Of a stretch of DNA of 64,000 nucleotides, positions 31,026 to 41,055 are shown piece by piece. The position numbers and the translations under genes were made by a program. This DNA is from Polynucleobacter sp. 15G-AUS-farblos. GTDB taxonomy: Bacteria > Pseudomonadota > Gammaproteobacteria > Burkholderiales > Burkholderiaceae. The notes under the pieces are model-generated. The model did no database searches. It saw only the letters and a list, made by a program, of their open reading frames with translations, and was not told the DNA's origin. The number at the start of each line of letters is the position of its first letter. The first letter of the stretch is position 1. The DNA lies in NCBI RefSeq assembly GCF_018882445.1, contig NZ_JACVOM010000006.1, positions 124,001 through 188,000 of the forward strand. The letters run 5' to 3'.

Positions 31026-31502
31026 ATGAGCACAATTCCTATTACCAAACGTGGTGCAGAGCTTCTGAAAGAGGAGCTCCACCGTCTTAAGCATGTCGAG
31101 CGGCCAGCAGTCATTGTTTCTATCTCTGAAGCTCGTGCTCAAGGTGATCTTTCAGAAAATGCGGAATATGATGCCGCTAAAGAAAAGCAAGGATTTATCG
31201 AAGGTCGCATTCAAGAGCTTGAAAGTAAGTTATCTGCAGCCCAGATTATTGATCCTGCATCATTGGATGTCACCGGAAGAGTAGTCTTTGGCGCGACTGT
31301 AGATTTGGAAGACTTAGAGGATGGCGCTCAGGTTACCTATCAAATCGTTGGTGATGATGAAGCTGACATTGCTTCTAACAAGATCTCTATTAGCTCTCCA
31401 ATAGCCCGTGCATTAATTGGTAAAGAAGAGGGTGATGTGGTATCGGTGCAGGCCCCTGGCGGCAACCGTGAAGTAGAAATCTTGGCAGTTCGCTACATCT
31501 AA
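31026..31502 (+). CDS. greA: Transcription elongation factor GreA
   Basis: A 158-aa factor that stimulates transcript cleavage by backtracked RNA polymerase. The N-terminal coiled coil carries the acidic tip ([20 protein letters not shown], about residues 39-58). The C-terminal FKBP-like domain contains [16 protein letters not shown]. Probably co-transcribed with carAB. Confidence 0.96.
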   Translation: MSTIPITKRGAELLKEELHRLKHVERPAVIVSISEARAQGDLSENAEYDAAKEKQGFIEGRIQELESKLSAAQIIDPASLDVTGRVVFGATVDLEDLEDGAQVTYQIVGDDEADIASNKISISSPIARALIGKEEGDVVSVQAPGGNREVEILAVRYI

Positions 31503-31520
31503 TTCATTTAGATTCTATCC

Positions 31521-32012
31521 ATGCAGATTGTTGGCTCCTCAAATCATGTCGGGGCGCAAAGACTCTTTATATTGGTAGTGGGTCTATGGGTGGGTAGTCT
31601 GTTAACTACCGGATATTTGGTAGCTCCTGCTATCTTTAATACCTTAACGGATCGTCAAGTGGCTGGCATGGTGGCAGGCAGCGTCTTTAGAGTGGAAGCA
31701 CTATTGAGTACCGTGGTTTGTATTGCACTCATGGTACTAGCCAATTTATTGGTGAATCGTGGACTAAATCAATATCGTCTTATACGCTGGCTTTTACTTG
31801 CCATGCTTTTATGTTCCTTGGCGGCTTCATTCATCTTCATTCCTTGGATGAATACACTTCGTGATGAAGCACTTCTCCAAGGCATGCCCGTCATGCTGTC
31901 ACCCTCTGCAGCTATCTTCGCTAGATTGCACGGTGCCTCAAGTATTGTTTTTGTAATCCAAAGTGTGCTGGGTATATATTTACTTTGGCGCTTAACTAAG
32001 AGCATTAAGTAG
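31521..32012 (+). CDS. DUF4149 (TMEM205-like) membrane protein
   Basis: A 163-aa inner-membrane protein with four hydrophobic helices (about 14-36, 57-80, 90-108, 136-155). The WVGSLLTTGYLVAPAIF motif near residue 23-39 is typical of the DUF4149 family. Function unknown. It begins 18 bases after greA and is followed by a strong terminator at 32025-32053. Confidence 0.85.
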   Translation: MQIVGSSNHVGAQRLFILVVGLWVGSLLTTGYLVAPAIFNTLTDRQVAGMVAGSVFRVEALLSTVVCIALMVLANLLVNRGLNQYRLIRWLLLAMLLCSLAASFIFIPWMNTLRDEALLQGMPVMLSPSAAIFARLHGASSIVFVIQSVLGIYLLWRLTKSIK

Positions 32013-32024
32013 TACATCCACATT

Positions 32025-32053
32025 AAAAAACGCCGACTAGCGGCGTTTTTTTT
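32025..32053. terminator. Bidirectional intrinsic terminator
   Basis: ACGCCG (from 32030) pairs with CGGCGT (32041-32046) across ACTAG, with A6 before and T8 after. It terminates the carAB-greA-DUF4149 transcript and, on the other strand, the yhbY gene. Confidence 0.93.
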
Positions 32054-32076
32054 GTCAATCCTCATCACTCTTTTTA

Positions 32077-32703
32077 TTAAGAGCCGAGCGATTTCTTCTT
32101 GGTGCTACTCATTCGTACTTTCCTTTTTTTGATTGGGGCAGGAGCTGCCGTTGCCTTGCGATATCCCGGTGATGACCAGCCAATCTTGGATTCTGCGGCA
32201 TCAGCTCGAAGTACACGTTTCTTGGGTGTTGCAGATTTGACTGCCGCCACCCTTGCAAATGGTGACTTATTCGCGGCAGAGCGACGATCAGATCTCTCAG
32301 AGTCGCTGGTACGAATCCCGGCTTTTGCTGGTGCGCGATTAGGTTGACGTTTGGTGCGAGGCGCTTGCAAACTTTTCTTGGTCTGCTTACTTGATCTACC
32401 TAGATTTGAAAATGCTTCATCGACCACATCTTTTGGCTTCCAGAGAACTAATAGCTTTCCAATATGTTGGACTGGGGCAGCGCTTAATTTATCGCACAGC
32501 TCTTCATAGATGGCAATGCGTGATTCGCGATCATCGCCAAAGACCCGAACTTTAATTAAGCCATGATGGCCGATGGCTAACTTAGCTTCCTTAATTACTG
32601 CTGGGGTGAGACCATCGCCTCCAACCATGACTACAGGGCTGAGATCGTGAGCATCTGCTTTAAGGGATTTGCGTTGCGCTGGGGTAATAGTGAGAGCTGT
32701 CAT
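32077..32703 (-). CDS. yhbY: CRS1-YhbY RNA-binding protein with long basic tail
   Basis: The first ~95 residues form the CRM/YhbY domain associated with ribosome assembly (MTALTITPAQRKSLKADAHD, then VVMVGGDGLTPAVI with the GxxG-like loop). Residues ~100-208 are an extra Lys/Arg/Ala-rich, low-complexity tail, so the protein is twice the length of E. coli YhbY (about 97 aa). It is divergent from rlmE, the usual neighbour. The tail probably adds nonspecific RNA contact (inference). Confidence 0.9.
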   Translation of the reverse strand: MTALTITPAQRKSLKADAHDLSPVVMVGGDGLTPAVIKEAKLAIGHHGLIKVRVFGDDRESRIAIYEELCDKLSAAPVQHIGKLLVLWKPKDVVDEAFSNLGRSSKQTKKSLQAPRTKRQPNRAPAKAGIRTSDSERSDRRSAANKSPFARVAAVKSATPKKRVLRADAAESKIGWSSPGYRKATAAPAPIKKRKVRMSSTKKKSLGS

Positions 32704-32829
32704 GGGCTCGATGATAGAGCATTGATTGGCTTAATTTAGCTAGATTTACTGTTTTTAAGCTGTTTTAGCTAGATTCCTTTGCCATCGGCAGCGGAAACAA
32801 GGAAAATGGAGGTCGAAAGTGGGTAAGTT

Positions 32830-33504
32830 GTGGCAAAGAATAAATTTAATAAAAGTTGGTTGCAGGATCATTTAACCGATCCTTACGTGAAGATGGCTCA
32901 GAAAGAAGGCTATCGTGCACGTGCCGTATACAAACTCAGTGAAATAGACGAGCAAGATCATCTGATTAAAGCCGGGATGACCGTGGTTGATCTTGGTAGT
33001 GCTCCGGGCAGCTGGTCTCAGTATGTGCGAAATCGTTTAACCGAGCTGGGTAAGTCCAATCCCAAAATTGAATCTGGCAAGCCTGACGGCATCATTATTG
33101 CAATTGATATATTGCCGATGGAAGACATTGCGGATGTGAGCTTCATTCAGGGAGATTTCAGGGAAGACGAGGGGCTTGCCGCTCTTGAAGCGTTATTGCC
33201 AAATGATGCAGCAGGTAAGGTGGATTTGGTTTTGTCGGATATGGCCCCGAATTTATCTGGTGTGGGCGTGGCAGATGCAGCCAGAATGGCCTTTTTAGCC
33301 GAAATAGCCTTAGATTTCGCTACGGCCCACCTTAAGCCTGAAGGAGTCTTGCTGATTAAATGCTTCAACGGCAGTGGCTACAGTCAAATTGTGGAATCCT
33401 TCAAAAAGGTCTTTAAAACCGTCTCTTCACGTAAGCCAAAGGCCTCTAGGGCCAAGTCTTCTGAAATCTTTCTCTTAGGAAGAAACCTAAAACCCCCTAA
33501 ATAA
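32830..33504 (+). CDS. rlmE: 23S rRNA 2'-O-methyltransferase RlmE
   Basis: A 224-aa FtsJ/RrmJ enzyme that methylates U2552 of 23S rRNA. It starts at GTG 32830 ([14 protein letters not shown]). The SAM motif [15 protein letters not shown] is near 53-67, and the catalytic K-D-K-E residues are consistent with [25 protein letters not shown] and LIKCFNGSG. It precedes ftsH, as in many proteobacteria. Confidence 0.95.
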   Translation: MAKNKFNKSWLQDHLTDPYVKMAQKEGYRARAVYKLSEIDEQDHLIKAGMTVVDLGSAPGSWSQYVRNRLTELGKSNPKIESGKPDGIIIAIDILPMEDIADVSFIQGDFREDEGLAALEALLPNDAAGKVDLVLSDMAPNLSGVGVADAARMAFLAEIALDFATAHLKPEGVLLIKCFNGSGYSQIVESFKKVFKTVSSRKPKASRAKSSEIFLLGRNLKPPK

Positions 33505-33651
33505 ACACCCTTAAATAGCTAATAACCCATCAAATAAAGGGGGTTTATTAAATAAAAATGCCATTAGCTCTTGAAAAAGGCTGGTAGTAGAATCAAATAC
33601 TTAGGTAGCGATTCGCTTTAACTGCTGGGTTAATCCAGAAAAGGACTCATT

Positions 33652-35529
33652 TTGAACAGCAATATGTTTCAAAAAATCGGTGTTTGGCTCATTGTGGGCT
33701 TGGTGCTTTTTACTGTTTTTAAACAGTTCGATAAGCCCAAGGACCAAAATCAAGTCACGTATTCCCAATTCATGGATGATGCCAAAGCTGGCAAGGTAAA
33801 GCGCGTCGATGTACAGGGACGCACATTGCAAGTAACTCCAGCTGATGGCAATAAATATTCCATCATTTCTCCGGGCGATATCTGGATGGTGGGTGATCTG
33901 ATGAAATACGGTGTTCAGGTTACTGGTAAAGCAGATGATGAACCCAATATGTTGGTATCTGCTTTGTACTATCTCGGACCTACTTTGCTCATCATTGGTT
34001 TCTGGTTTTTCATGATGCGTCAAATGCAAGGCGGCGGTAAAGGCGGTGCATTTTCTTTTGGAAAATCCAAAGCACGCTTGATTGATGAAAATAGCAATAC
34101 AGTAACTTTTGCTGATGTCGCTGGTTGCGATGAAGCCAAAGAAGAAGTATCTGAGCTAGTCGATTTTTTAAAGGATCCACAAAAATTTCAGAAGCTGGGT
34201 GGACGTATTCCACATGGTGTATTGCTGGTCGGCCCTCCTGGAACCGGTAAAACCCTTTTGGCTAGAGCCATTGCGGGCGAAGCAAAAGTACCTTTCTTTT
34301 CAATCTCAGGTTCTGATTTCGTTGAGATGTTTGTTGGTGTGGGTGCTTCACGCGTTCGCGATATGTTTGAAACAGCTAAGAAAAATTCTCCTTGCATCAT
34401 TTTTATTGATGAGATTGATGCGGTAGGTCGCCACCGTGGCGCAGGTATGGGCGGCGGTAATGATGAACGCGAGCAAACATTGAACCAAATGTTGGTTGAG
34501 ATGGATGGTTTTGAAAGCAATAGCGGTGTGATTGTTGTTGCTGCTACCAATCGCTCAGATGTTTTAGATAAAGCCTTGCTCAGACCGGGTCGTTTTGATA
34601 GACAAGTCCATGTTGGCTTGCCTGATATTCGTGGTCGCGAGCAGATTTTGCAAGTTCACATGCGCAAGGTTCCAATTGATCCAGACGTAAACCCTGCCGT
34701 ATTGGCGCGTGGTACCCCTGGATTTTCTGGTGCAGATTTAGCCAACCTCGTAAATGAGGCCGCTCTCTTTGCTGCCCGACGTAGTAAGCGTTCCGTTGAT
34801 ATGAGGGATTTTGAAGACGCTAAGGACAAGATTTATATGGGCCCTGAGCGTAAGTCGGCTGTGATGCGTGAAGAAGAGCGTCGTAATACTGCTTATCACG
34901 AGTCAGGACATGCGGTTGTAGCCAAGGTTCTTCCTAAGGCAGATCCTGTCCATAAAGTGACGATCATGCCACGCGGTATGGCATTAGGTGTTACTTGGCA
35001 GCTTCCTGAGTTTGATCGGGTCAATTTATATAAAGATCGTATGTTGGAAGAGCTGGCTATTTTGTTTGGCGGCCGCGCTGCAGAGGAAGTGTTTTTGCAT
35101 TCTATGAGTACCGGTGCTTCGAATGACTTTGAGCGCGCTACTAAAATGGCGCGCGATATGGTGACTCGTTATGGAATGAGTGATAGCTTGGGTACCATGG
35201 TTTATGTTGATACAGAATCAGAGAGTATTTTTGGTCGTACTAACTCCAAAACTGTTTCTGAATTGACTCAACAAAAAGTGGATGCTGAAATTCGGACATT
35301 GATTGATAGTCAATATGCATTAGCAAGATCCATTCTGGAACAAAACCGGGATAAAGTTGAGGCAATGGTTGCTGCCTTGCTTGAATGGGAGACCATTGAC
35401 GCAGAGCAGATTAATGACATTATGGAAGGGCGCCCACCGCGTGCTCCTTTGCCACCTCCTGCAACCCAGTTTGGTAACTCAGCTGGCACACCAGGGCCGG
35501 CTGCCGGTAATGCACCTGCTACTGCCTAA
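33652..35529 (+). CDS. ftsH: ATP-dependent zinc metalloprotease FtsH
   Basis: A 625-aa membrane AAA+ protease for quality control of membrane and regulatory proteins. Two TM helices (about 9-23 and 107-123) flank the periplasmic domain. Walker A GPPGTGKT is at 194-201, the second region of homology contains [12 protein letters not shown], and the zinc site HESGH is near 416-420. I use TTG 33652 because AAGGAC lies about 6 bases upstream; an in-frame ATG is 12 bases later. Confidence 0.96.
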   Translation: MNSNMFQKIGVWLIVGLVLFTVFKQFDKPKDQNQVTYSQFMDDAKAGKVKRVDVQGRTLQVTPADGNKYSIISPGDIWMVGDLMKYGVQVTGKADDEPNMLVSALYYLGPTLLIIGFWFFMMRQMQGGGKGGAFSFGKSKARLIDENSNTVTFADVAGCDEAKEEVSELVDFLKDPQKFQKLGGRIPHGVLLVGPPGTGKTLLARAIAGEAKVPFFSISGSDFVEMFVGVGASRVRDMFETAKKNSPCIIFIDEIDAVGRHRGAGMGGGNDEREQTLNQMLVEMDGFESNSGVIVVAATNRSDVLDKALLRPGRFDRQVHVGLPDIRGREQILQVHMRKVPIDPDVNPAVLARGTPGFSGADLANLVNEAALFAARRSKRSVDMRDFEDAKDKIYMGPERKSAVMREEERRNTAYHESGHAVVAKVLPKADPVHKVTIMPRGMALGVTWQLPEFDRVNLYKDRMLEELAILFGGRAAEEVFLHSMSTGASNDFERATKMARDMVTRYGMSDSLGTMVYVDTESESIFGRTNSKTVSELTQQKVDAEIRTLIDSQYALARSILEQNRDKVEAMVAALLEWETIDAEQINDIMEGRPPRAPLPPPATQFGNSAGTPGPAAGNAPATA

Positions 35530-35548
35530 TAGCTAAGCATTTAGATTC

Positions 35549-36406
35549 ATGCTCAAGTTAGATTTGCCCGCAACATGGCGTTGCGGGCATTTTCTTTTTG
35601 ACTTTAGTAAACGCAAGAGACCTCTTGTCATGGGCATATTGAATGCCACCCCTGATTCATTTTCTGACGGTGGAAAATACAGAACTGCCAGTGATGCTAT
35701 CGCCCAGGCAGATCTCATGATTGCAAGCGGCGTTGATCTGATTGATATTGGCGGTGAGTCTACGAGGCCTGGTGCAGAACCGGTGTCACTTCAAGAGGAG
35801 CTAGATCGGGTTTTACCTGTGATTGAATCTCTAAAGAATTGTGGTGTGCCATTATCAATCGATACCTATAAAGCTGAAACGATGCGTCAAGCATTGCATG
35901 CAGGTGTTAATTGTGTAAACGATATTTGGGCGCTTCGACAAGAAGGGGCTCTAGACGCAGTTCTAGAAAGTTCAAATTGCGGCCTGGTACTAATGCATAT
36001 GCAGCGCGATCCGCAAACAATGCAATTTGATCCTGAATATATTGACGTCATTTCTGAGGTAACTCAGTTTTTAAATGAACGTGCTGCTTTGTTGGTAAAA
36101 AGTGGCATTCATCAAGATCGCATTGCAATTGATCCCGGCTTTGGTTTTGGTAAAAGCCTGGAGCACAATATTAAGATGTTGGCTCATTTTCAGAGTTTTG
36201 CCTCTACTGGATTTCCGGTTTTGGCTGGCATATCTAGAAAATCCATGCTGGGGAAAATCACTGGCAAAGATACCAATGATCGGGTGGCATCGAGCATAGC
36301 GGCGGCAATTATGGCTGCAGACAGAGGTGCTCAAATTATTCGAGTTCATGATGTGCCCGAGACAGTTGACGCCTTAAAGCTTTGGGATGCACTACAAGAT
36401 GCATAA
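35549..36406 (+). CDS. folP: Dihydropteroate synthase
   Basis: A 285-aa folate-pathway enzyme that joins p-aminobenzoate to the pterin pyrophosphate. PROSITE-type motifs are clear: MGILNATPDSFSDGG near 28-42 and LIDIGGESTRPGA near 62-74, with the C-terminal GISRKSMLGKITG. It lies 19 bases after ftsH and before glmM, the conserved ftsH-folP-glmM operon. Confidence 0.96.
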   Translation: MLKLDLPATWRCGHFLFDFSKRKRPLVMGILNATPDSFSDGGKYRTASDAIAQADLMIASGVDLIDIGGESTRPGAEPVSLQEELDRVLPVIESLKNCGVPLSIDTYKAETMRQALHAGVNCVNDIWALRQEGALDAVLESSNCGLVLMHMQRDPQTMQFDPEYIDVISEVTQFLNERAALLVKSGIHQDRIAIDPGFGFGKSLEHNIKMLAHFQSFASTGFPVLAGISRKSMLGKITGKDTNDRVASSIAAAIMAADRGAQIIRVHDVPETVDALKLWDALQDA

Positions 36407-36460
36407 AACTTGATTTTTTTTAAATATCAGGATGAACGTCTCGGTTTTATAATCAAACCC

Positions 36461-37804
36461 ATGAAAAAACAATACTTTGGTACTGATGGCATTCGCGGTG
36501 AAGTAGGGCAATTTCCTATTGTTCCTGAGTTTATGACTCGCTTAGGCTATGCCGCAGGTAAGGTCTTAACTAAAGATGCAAAACCGGGTGAGCGCAGCAA
36601 GGTGTTGATTGGTAAAGACACCAGAATCTCTGGCTATTTATTGGAAGCTGCCCTAGAAGCAGGATTTGCAGCAGCAGGCGTTGACGTCATGCTATGTGGG
36701 CCTATGCCAACCCCTGCGGTTGCCTACCTTACAAAAGCACTTCGCTTATCAGCTGGTGTAGTGATCTCGGCATCACACAACCCATACCAAGATAACGGTA
36801 TTAAATTTTTCTCAGCCCAAGGTGATAAGTTATCTGACGATTTTGAATTTGCGATTGAAGCAGAATTAGAAAAGCCCATGGGATGTGTGAACTCTCAAAA
36901 TCTAGGTAAGGTATTTCGCTTAGATGATGCAGCTGGGCGCTATATTGAATTTTGTAAATCGACATTCCCAGGAGATCTGAACTTAAAAGGAATGAAGTTG
37001 GTTGTCGATTGTGCCAATGGAGCCGCATACCATATTGCTCCGTATGTATTTCATGAGCTGGGTGCAGAAGTGATTTCAATTGGCGTTAATCCAGATGGAC
37101 GCAACATCAATGATGGGTGCGGTGCAACTGCGCCAGCCGCATTGATTGCAAAAGTAAAGGAAGTTCAGGCTGACCTTGGGATTGCTTTAGATGGCGATGC
37201 AGATCGTTTGCAAATGGTTGATGAAACGGGTCGTTTATTTAACGGCGATGAGTTGCTCTATGTTTTAGCAAAAGACCGAATCGATCATGGGCAGAAATTA
37301 GGTGGTGTCGTTGGAACCCTAATGACTAATCTGGCTATTGAAAATGCAATTAAGGATCTTGGCATTGAGTTTGAGAGAGCCAATGTCGGTGATCGTTATG
37401 TACTGGAGATGTTGAAGCAGAAGGAATGGCTAATTGGCGGCGAGGGCTCTGGCCACCTTTTATGTTTAGACCATCACTCTACAGGCGACGGTACGATCGC
37501 GGCTTTACAAGTTCTGGCAGCAATGAGTCAGAATAAGAAGAGCCTTGCTCAGTTATTAGATGGGGTAAGCATCTTTCCTCAGGTGCTTTTGAATATTCGC
37601 TACAAGGTAGGCTATGACTGGAGGACTGACCAAAGTCTTGCCAAGCAAATTGCGAAAGTGGAGCAGGAATTAAAAGGTATTGGTAGGGTACTAATCCGCG
37701 CCTCAGGCACTGAGCCCTTAGTCAGGGTGATGGTTGAAACGCAAGATGCTGAGCTGGCCATGAGCGCAGCCAAGAGTATTGCGAATCTAATTCCCTCGGA
37801 CTAA
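36461..37804 (+). CDS. glmM: Phosphoglucosamine mutase
   Basis: A 447-aa enzyme that converts glucosamine-6-phosphate to glucosamine-1-phosphate for UDP-GlcNAc synthesis. The phosphoserine loop [11 protein letters not shown] begins at residue 102 with the catalytic Ser at about 104. The metal loop DGDADR and the C-terminal [14 protein letters not shown] are present. The ATG at 36461 gives the canonical start [13 protein letters not shown]; the frame is open 17 codons upstream without family resemblance. Confidence 0.96.
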   Translation: MKKQYFGTDGIRGEVGQFPIVPEFMTRLGYAAGKVLTKDAKPGERSKVLIGKDTRISGYLLEAALEAGFAAAGVDVMLCGPMPTPAVAYLTKALRLSAGVVISASHNPYQDNGIKFFSAQGDKLSDDFEFAIEAELEKPMGCVNSQNLGKVFRLDDAAGRYIEFCKSTFPGDLNLKGMKLVVDCANGAAYHIAPYVFHELGAEVISIGVNPDGRNINDGCGATAPAALIAKVKEVQADLGIALDGDADRLQMVDETGRLFNGDELLYVLAKDRIDHGQKLGGVVGTLMTNLAIENAIKDLGIEFERANVGDRYVLEMLKQKEWLIGGEGSGHLLCLDHHSTGDGTIAALQVLAAMSQNKKSLAQLLDGVSIFPQVLLNIRYKVGYDWRTDQSLAKQIAKVEQELKGIGRVLIRASGTEPLVRVMVETQDAELAMSAAKSIANLIPSD

Positions 37805-38039
37805 GATTACTTAATTCCTGCATGCATAAGTTTGTGGTTTTGAGTTACCTACGGGCTCCTAGGAAAGACTGTTGCATTAATTTACTTAAGAATGATCCCT
37901 CGCATCCAATAAGTAGAATTATTAATAAGTACGATTAATAATTTAGATCAAGTATTCCACAAAGTCGACAAAGAAGCACACTAACTCCGGTGAATAATAA
38001 TTTGTATCCGAATATAGCGTCAATCTAAAGAGAATATTC

Positions 38040-39014
38040 TTATTTAAAGCTTGGTGCCAGCATATTCTGTCTAATCATAAGTGGAGTAAAACTAAAGGGT
38101 TGCTCCAAGCCGGGAAATACTTGCACCTCAACGGCTTGTACTTCATTTGCCCCCATCACCTCTAGTCTCATGACATTTTCGAGGGTATTTTTCTGGTCAG
38201 GCGTCTTCAAGGGCTGGTCGATGATGAGGCGATGGCTATCTCCATGAATTAACAGAACTGGTTTCTTGAATGACTCAGCCTTCAAGCTCAATAGCTTCAG
38301 GGTATCGCTATACCCACTTTCGGGATCTACTCCTTGGTTCTTTGAGTAAAACATATCAGCTTGGTATGAAAAAATAATAGCCTCATAATTCTTGGCCGTT
38401 GCTAGCCAAAATGCATAGTTAATCCAACTTAATGTAGCCTCATTTCTCTCTCTGTATTCTTGTCTAGAGCGATCATCTCGCTCATTATTATTGTTTGATC
38501 CCGTAATATGTAAATTTACAAATAGAAAGCCATTCTTCATCCATAGAGAGTTTTCAACAAACTTACTAAACTCTGAATCTACATCGGCTTGCCTTACTAT
38601 TGCTGCGGGATTTTTTCCTAAACTAAATTCAGTTTTGAAAAAAGTTTTTCTTAGGGCTTGTAATCTCTCGATTGGATCATATGAACCGGCTGATATTCTG
38701 TGGCAATCAGTCCATTCGTTATCACCAGGTGTGTACATTAAGGGACCATTGAACTTATTAAAATAGTCTTGAACGATCAAGTTGTAATCATCAGAGCATG
38801 GTGTCGATCCTGATTTTGTATCGCCTACAAAAACCGTGAATGCTGGGTTTAGGCTGTTGATATATTGGATTAATCTTTCGTAGCGAGGATAGTCATTTGG
38901 GATGTTGTATGGCATGTCTCCTAGTGCAACAAACTTAAATGTTTGTGCATTCGCTATGCATGAGGCTATTGAGAATATTGCAATACAGATATTCTTGATT
39001 ATGAATTTTGTCAT
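38040..39014 (-). CDS. Secreted calcineurin-like metallophosphoesterase
   Basis: A 324-aa protein with a Sec signal (MTKFIIKNICIAIFSIASC, cleavage near ANA-Q). Metal-binding motifs of the family appear in order: ALGDMPY near 30-36, FVGDTKSGS near 62-70, TPGDNEWTD near 95-103, and a late GDSHR near 262. The GDxPY/GDNEW variant marks an exported subfamily of unknown substrate. It overlaps the upstream gene by 4 bases (ATGA). The gene is AT-rich relative to its neighbours and lies in an insert between glmM and the pst operon. Confidence 0.75.
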   Translation of the reverse strand: MTKFIIKNICIAIFSIASCIANAQTFKFVALGDMPYNIPNDYPRYERLIQYINSLNPAFTVFVGDTKSGSTPCSDDYNLIVQDYFNKFNGPLMYTPGDNEWTDCHRISAGSYDPIERLQALRKTFFKTEFSLGKNPAAIVRQADVDSEFSKFVENSLWMKNGFLFVNLHITGSNNNNERDDRSRQEYRERNEATLSWINYAFWLATAKNYEAIIFSYQADMFYSKNQGVDPESGYSDTLKLLSLKAESFKKPVLLIHGDSHRLIIDQPLKTPDQKNTLENVMRLEVMGANEVQAVEVQVFPGLEQPFSFTPLMIRQNMLAPSFK

Positions 39015-39430
39015 TTGTATAAAGGTAGACTGCTTGTGATTTCTTTAATTTCAATTTCACCAAATATATAAGATTCAGAGCTGATTTCAATCCAGCCTAA
39101 ATCTAAAAAAACATTTTTATATTCCTTAGAATATTTTTTAGATATTCCATAAAAGATATCGATTAATTCTGCTTGCTCTTCCTCGCTCACAGTCTCTGAA
39201 AAGTAGATGACTTTTTCACCAGAATAAGTTTCACCGATTTCACCACCTGGAATATCTTGTATACAAATGCCAAGATCCGGATCATAGCTTGCCTCAAAGG
39301 ATGGCTTAATTTTGGTCAAAACTGATCCGAGCTTCCATACCATTCCGCATTTTATTTCTTGATTATTTCGCTGGAATACGTTCCGCTCAACTATAGAGCC
39401 CATTTCTAGAGGAATAATTTGATAGTACAT
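39011..39430 (-). CDS. Hypothetical acidic protein
   Basis: About 139 aa, not recognised. I prefer the ATG at 39430 (MYYQIIPLEMGSIVE) because GGAG is 6 bases upstream; the ATG at 39442 has no ribosome site. The protein is acidic, beta-rich in appearance, lacks a signal peptide and TM segment, and has an EEEQAELIDIFYGISKKYSKE helix-like stretch. The 4-base overlap with the secreted phosphoesterase gene means the two are translated together. AT-rich and probably accessory. Confidence 0.6.
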   Translation of the reverse strand: MYYQIIPLEMGSIVERNVFQRNNQEIKCGMVWKLGSVLTKIKPSFEASYDPDLGICIQDIPGGEIGETYSGEKVIYFSETVSEEEQAELIDIFYGISKKYSKEYKNVFLDLGWIEISSESYIFGEIEIKEITSSLPLYK

Positions 39431-39912
39431 AGGTGACTCCATTCAATATCAAATAAATAAAGGTAGTTATGATTGTGATCTTCATTTATGACAGAAGATC
39501 TGATTAAATTCTTATCTTTGGTGATAAAAAGTGCCACGTTAATCCTACTTCAGATCGAGTTAAGTAGAAATCTTGCATTGATAACAAGCTACCTAAAAAC
39601 ACCGTTGTTCTCATGCATGAAATATCTAGATCAAATCATCCCCCAAGGAAATGATCACGGCAATTAATGCATATTGGTTTAAATATTACTCTGTTACAGG
39701 GAGATTTGGAGTTGCGTTCCAATGATTATCACCAGCCTTAACTATTCCAGGATCATTGGCATTAAAGGCTCAAATGCAAGAGCCAGAGCAGGCAGTAGCA
39801 ATAAGCCCAGCAGAAATGATTTCATCCAATAGGACATCTAGCTAATTCTGTGATTTATTATGCTTAGCGAATTCATATGACAATTTGATGTCACACCCTA
39901 AGTAGTATTTGA
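39431..39912. other. AT-rich intergenic region
   Basis: About 480 bases between the minus-strand accessory pair and the CorA-like gene. It carries the remnant secreted-peptide ORF at 39686-39837 (minus) and a 59-codon plus-strand ORF at 39488-39667 that has no ribosome site and no recognisable similarity. I see no tRNA, terminator or mobile-element end. Confidence 0.5.
39686..39837 (-). pseudogene. Broken gene for a small secreted protein
   Basis: Reading the minus strand from the ATG at 39837 gives a textbook signal peptide: MSYWMKSFLLG, then LLLLPALALAFE. The frame stops at 39742 after 31 codons. In the +1/-2 frame the same stretch continues as A-F-N-A-N-D-P-G-I-V-K-A-G-D-N-H-W-N-A-T-P-N-L-P-V-T-E to a stop at 39686. 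This suggests one indel in a gene of about 50 codons. It could instead be chance; no family is recognised. Confidence 0.35.
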
Positions 39913-39918
39913 GTGCAT

Positions 39919-40950
39919 ATGTCATACAATTTGTCCATGCAAGCTGATAGAACTCCTAATCTCTTTCCAATTGCAGGCGTGGTGTTTGCATGGGCTATGC
40001 CAAAAACAGGGAAGGGCTATGAGATTCCTTTGTTTGAGATTGCACAATCGATTGAAGACCCCGACTTATCTATCTGGCTTCATTTAAATCTCTCGAACAC
40101 CCAAGTGCAGCGTTGGCTTGAAAAAACTAGCCTCGTACCAGAGCGTGTTGTAGAGATGATTGAAGAAGGCGTTAATTTGAGCCGTATGGAGCGCATTGAA
40201 AAGCTCAATGACTGCTTAGTGATGGTAATGAACGATTTTCATCAAGAGTTTGGGGAGGATCAAGTTGATGGGAGTTTGGGTACTCTTTGGGCCATTGTTA
40301 CCCCTAAGTTAATGGTTTCATTAAGAAATAACCCCCTCAAAACTACTGATAAATTGCGTTATGACTTAAGAAGCGGTGAGATTAATCCATCGTCAGCAAT
40401 TGAGCTCTTTCATGAGCTACTAGATCTAAGAGCTGAACAGCTCAGAACACTTTTGGTGCATTTATCTCAAGATATGGACGTTCTTGAGGAAAACCTACTC
40501 AAAGGTAAAGATTTTCCAGAGCATGAAAGTCTAGGCAGAATTCGGATCCAGTGTAGCCGTCTACGCAGGCAATTTTCGCCCGAGCTAATTGCTTTGCATC
40601 GACTTTTAAAACGGCTTCCATATTGGTTTTCTGATGAAAATAAAAATCGACTCACAGATGATGTAGATTTGCTTTCCTACCTTGTGCAAGACATCTCGAG
40701 TCTTTATGACAGAGCAAAGGTCCTGCAGGATGAGCAAGCTGCACATGTTGCTGAATTTAATGCCAAAAATTTGCAGGTCTTGTCTGTGATGACGGTAATT
40801 TTCTTGCCGATGACTTTGATATCTGGAATTATGGGCATGAATATGGAAGATCTTCCTGGTCTGAAGGGGTCTTTCTTTGAAGTTATGGTTGTCATGTCCA
40901 TTGCTGGAGGGGCAGTCTATGGAGCACTCAAGCTAAAACGCATTATTTAA
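39919..40950 (+). CDS. CorA/ZntB-family divalent cation transporter
   Basis: About 343 aa from ATG 39919; a further ATG at 39937 is also possible, and neither has a strong ribosome site. The long soluble N-terminal domain ends in coiled-coil helices. Two C-terminal TM helices (about 287-307 and 318-335) carry the pore signature GMNMEDLPG (GMN motif) in the loop. The replacement of the usual MPE loop by MEDLPGL and the overall sequence are closer to ZntB-like members than classic CorA, so the ion (Mg, Zn or Co) is open. Confidence 0.87.
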   Translation: MSYNLSMQADRTPNLFPIAGVVFAWAMPKTGKGYEIPLFEIAQSIEDPDLSIWLHLNLSNTQVQRWLEKTSLVPERVVEMIEEGVNLSRMERIEKLNDCLVMVMNDFHQEFGEDQVDGSLGTLWAIVTPKLMVSLRNNPLKTTDKLRYDLRSGEINPSSAIELFHELLDLRAEQLRTLLVHLSQDMDVLEENLLKGKDFPEHESLGRIRIQCSRLRRQFSPELIALHRLLKRLPYWFSDENKNRLTDDVDLLSYLVQDISSLYDRAKVLQDEQAAHVAEFNAKNLQVLSVMTVIFLPMTLISGIMGMNMEDLPGLKGSFFEVMVVMSIAGGAVYGALKLKRII

Positions 40951-41055
40951 GGTGTTTAGTTCATTAGATAACCCGCGCTAAGTTAGGTGTTTTTAAAAAC
41001 TATTTATATTCATAAGTTGTTGATTTTATTAAATTTATTGATGTTTAAGTTGCAA

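Noticed and set aside
39488-39667. 59-codon plus-strand ORF in the AT-rich gap
   Set aside because: No ribosome site, no recognisable domain, and AT-rich DNA makes such frames common. Not called as a gene.
39919-39937. TGTCAT and TTGTCC near the CorA-like start as a Pho box
   Set aside because: Spacing is 12, not 11, and the second copy lies inside the coding region.
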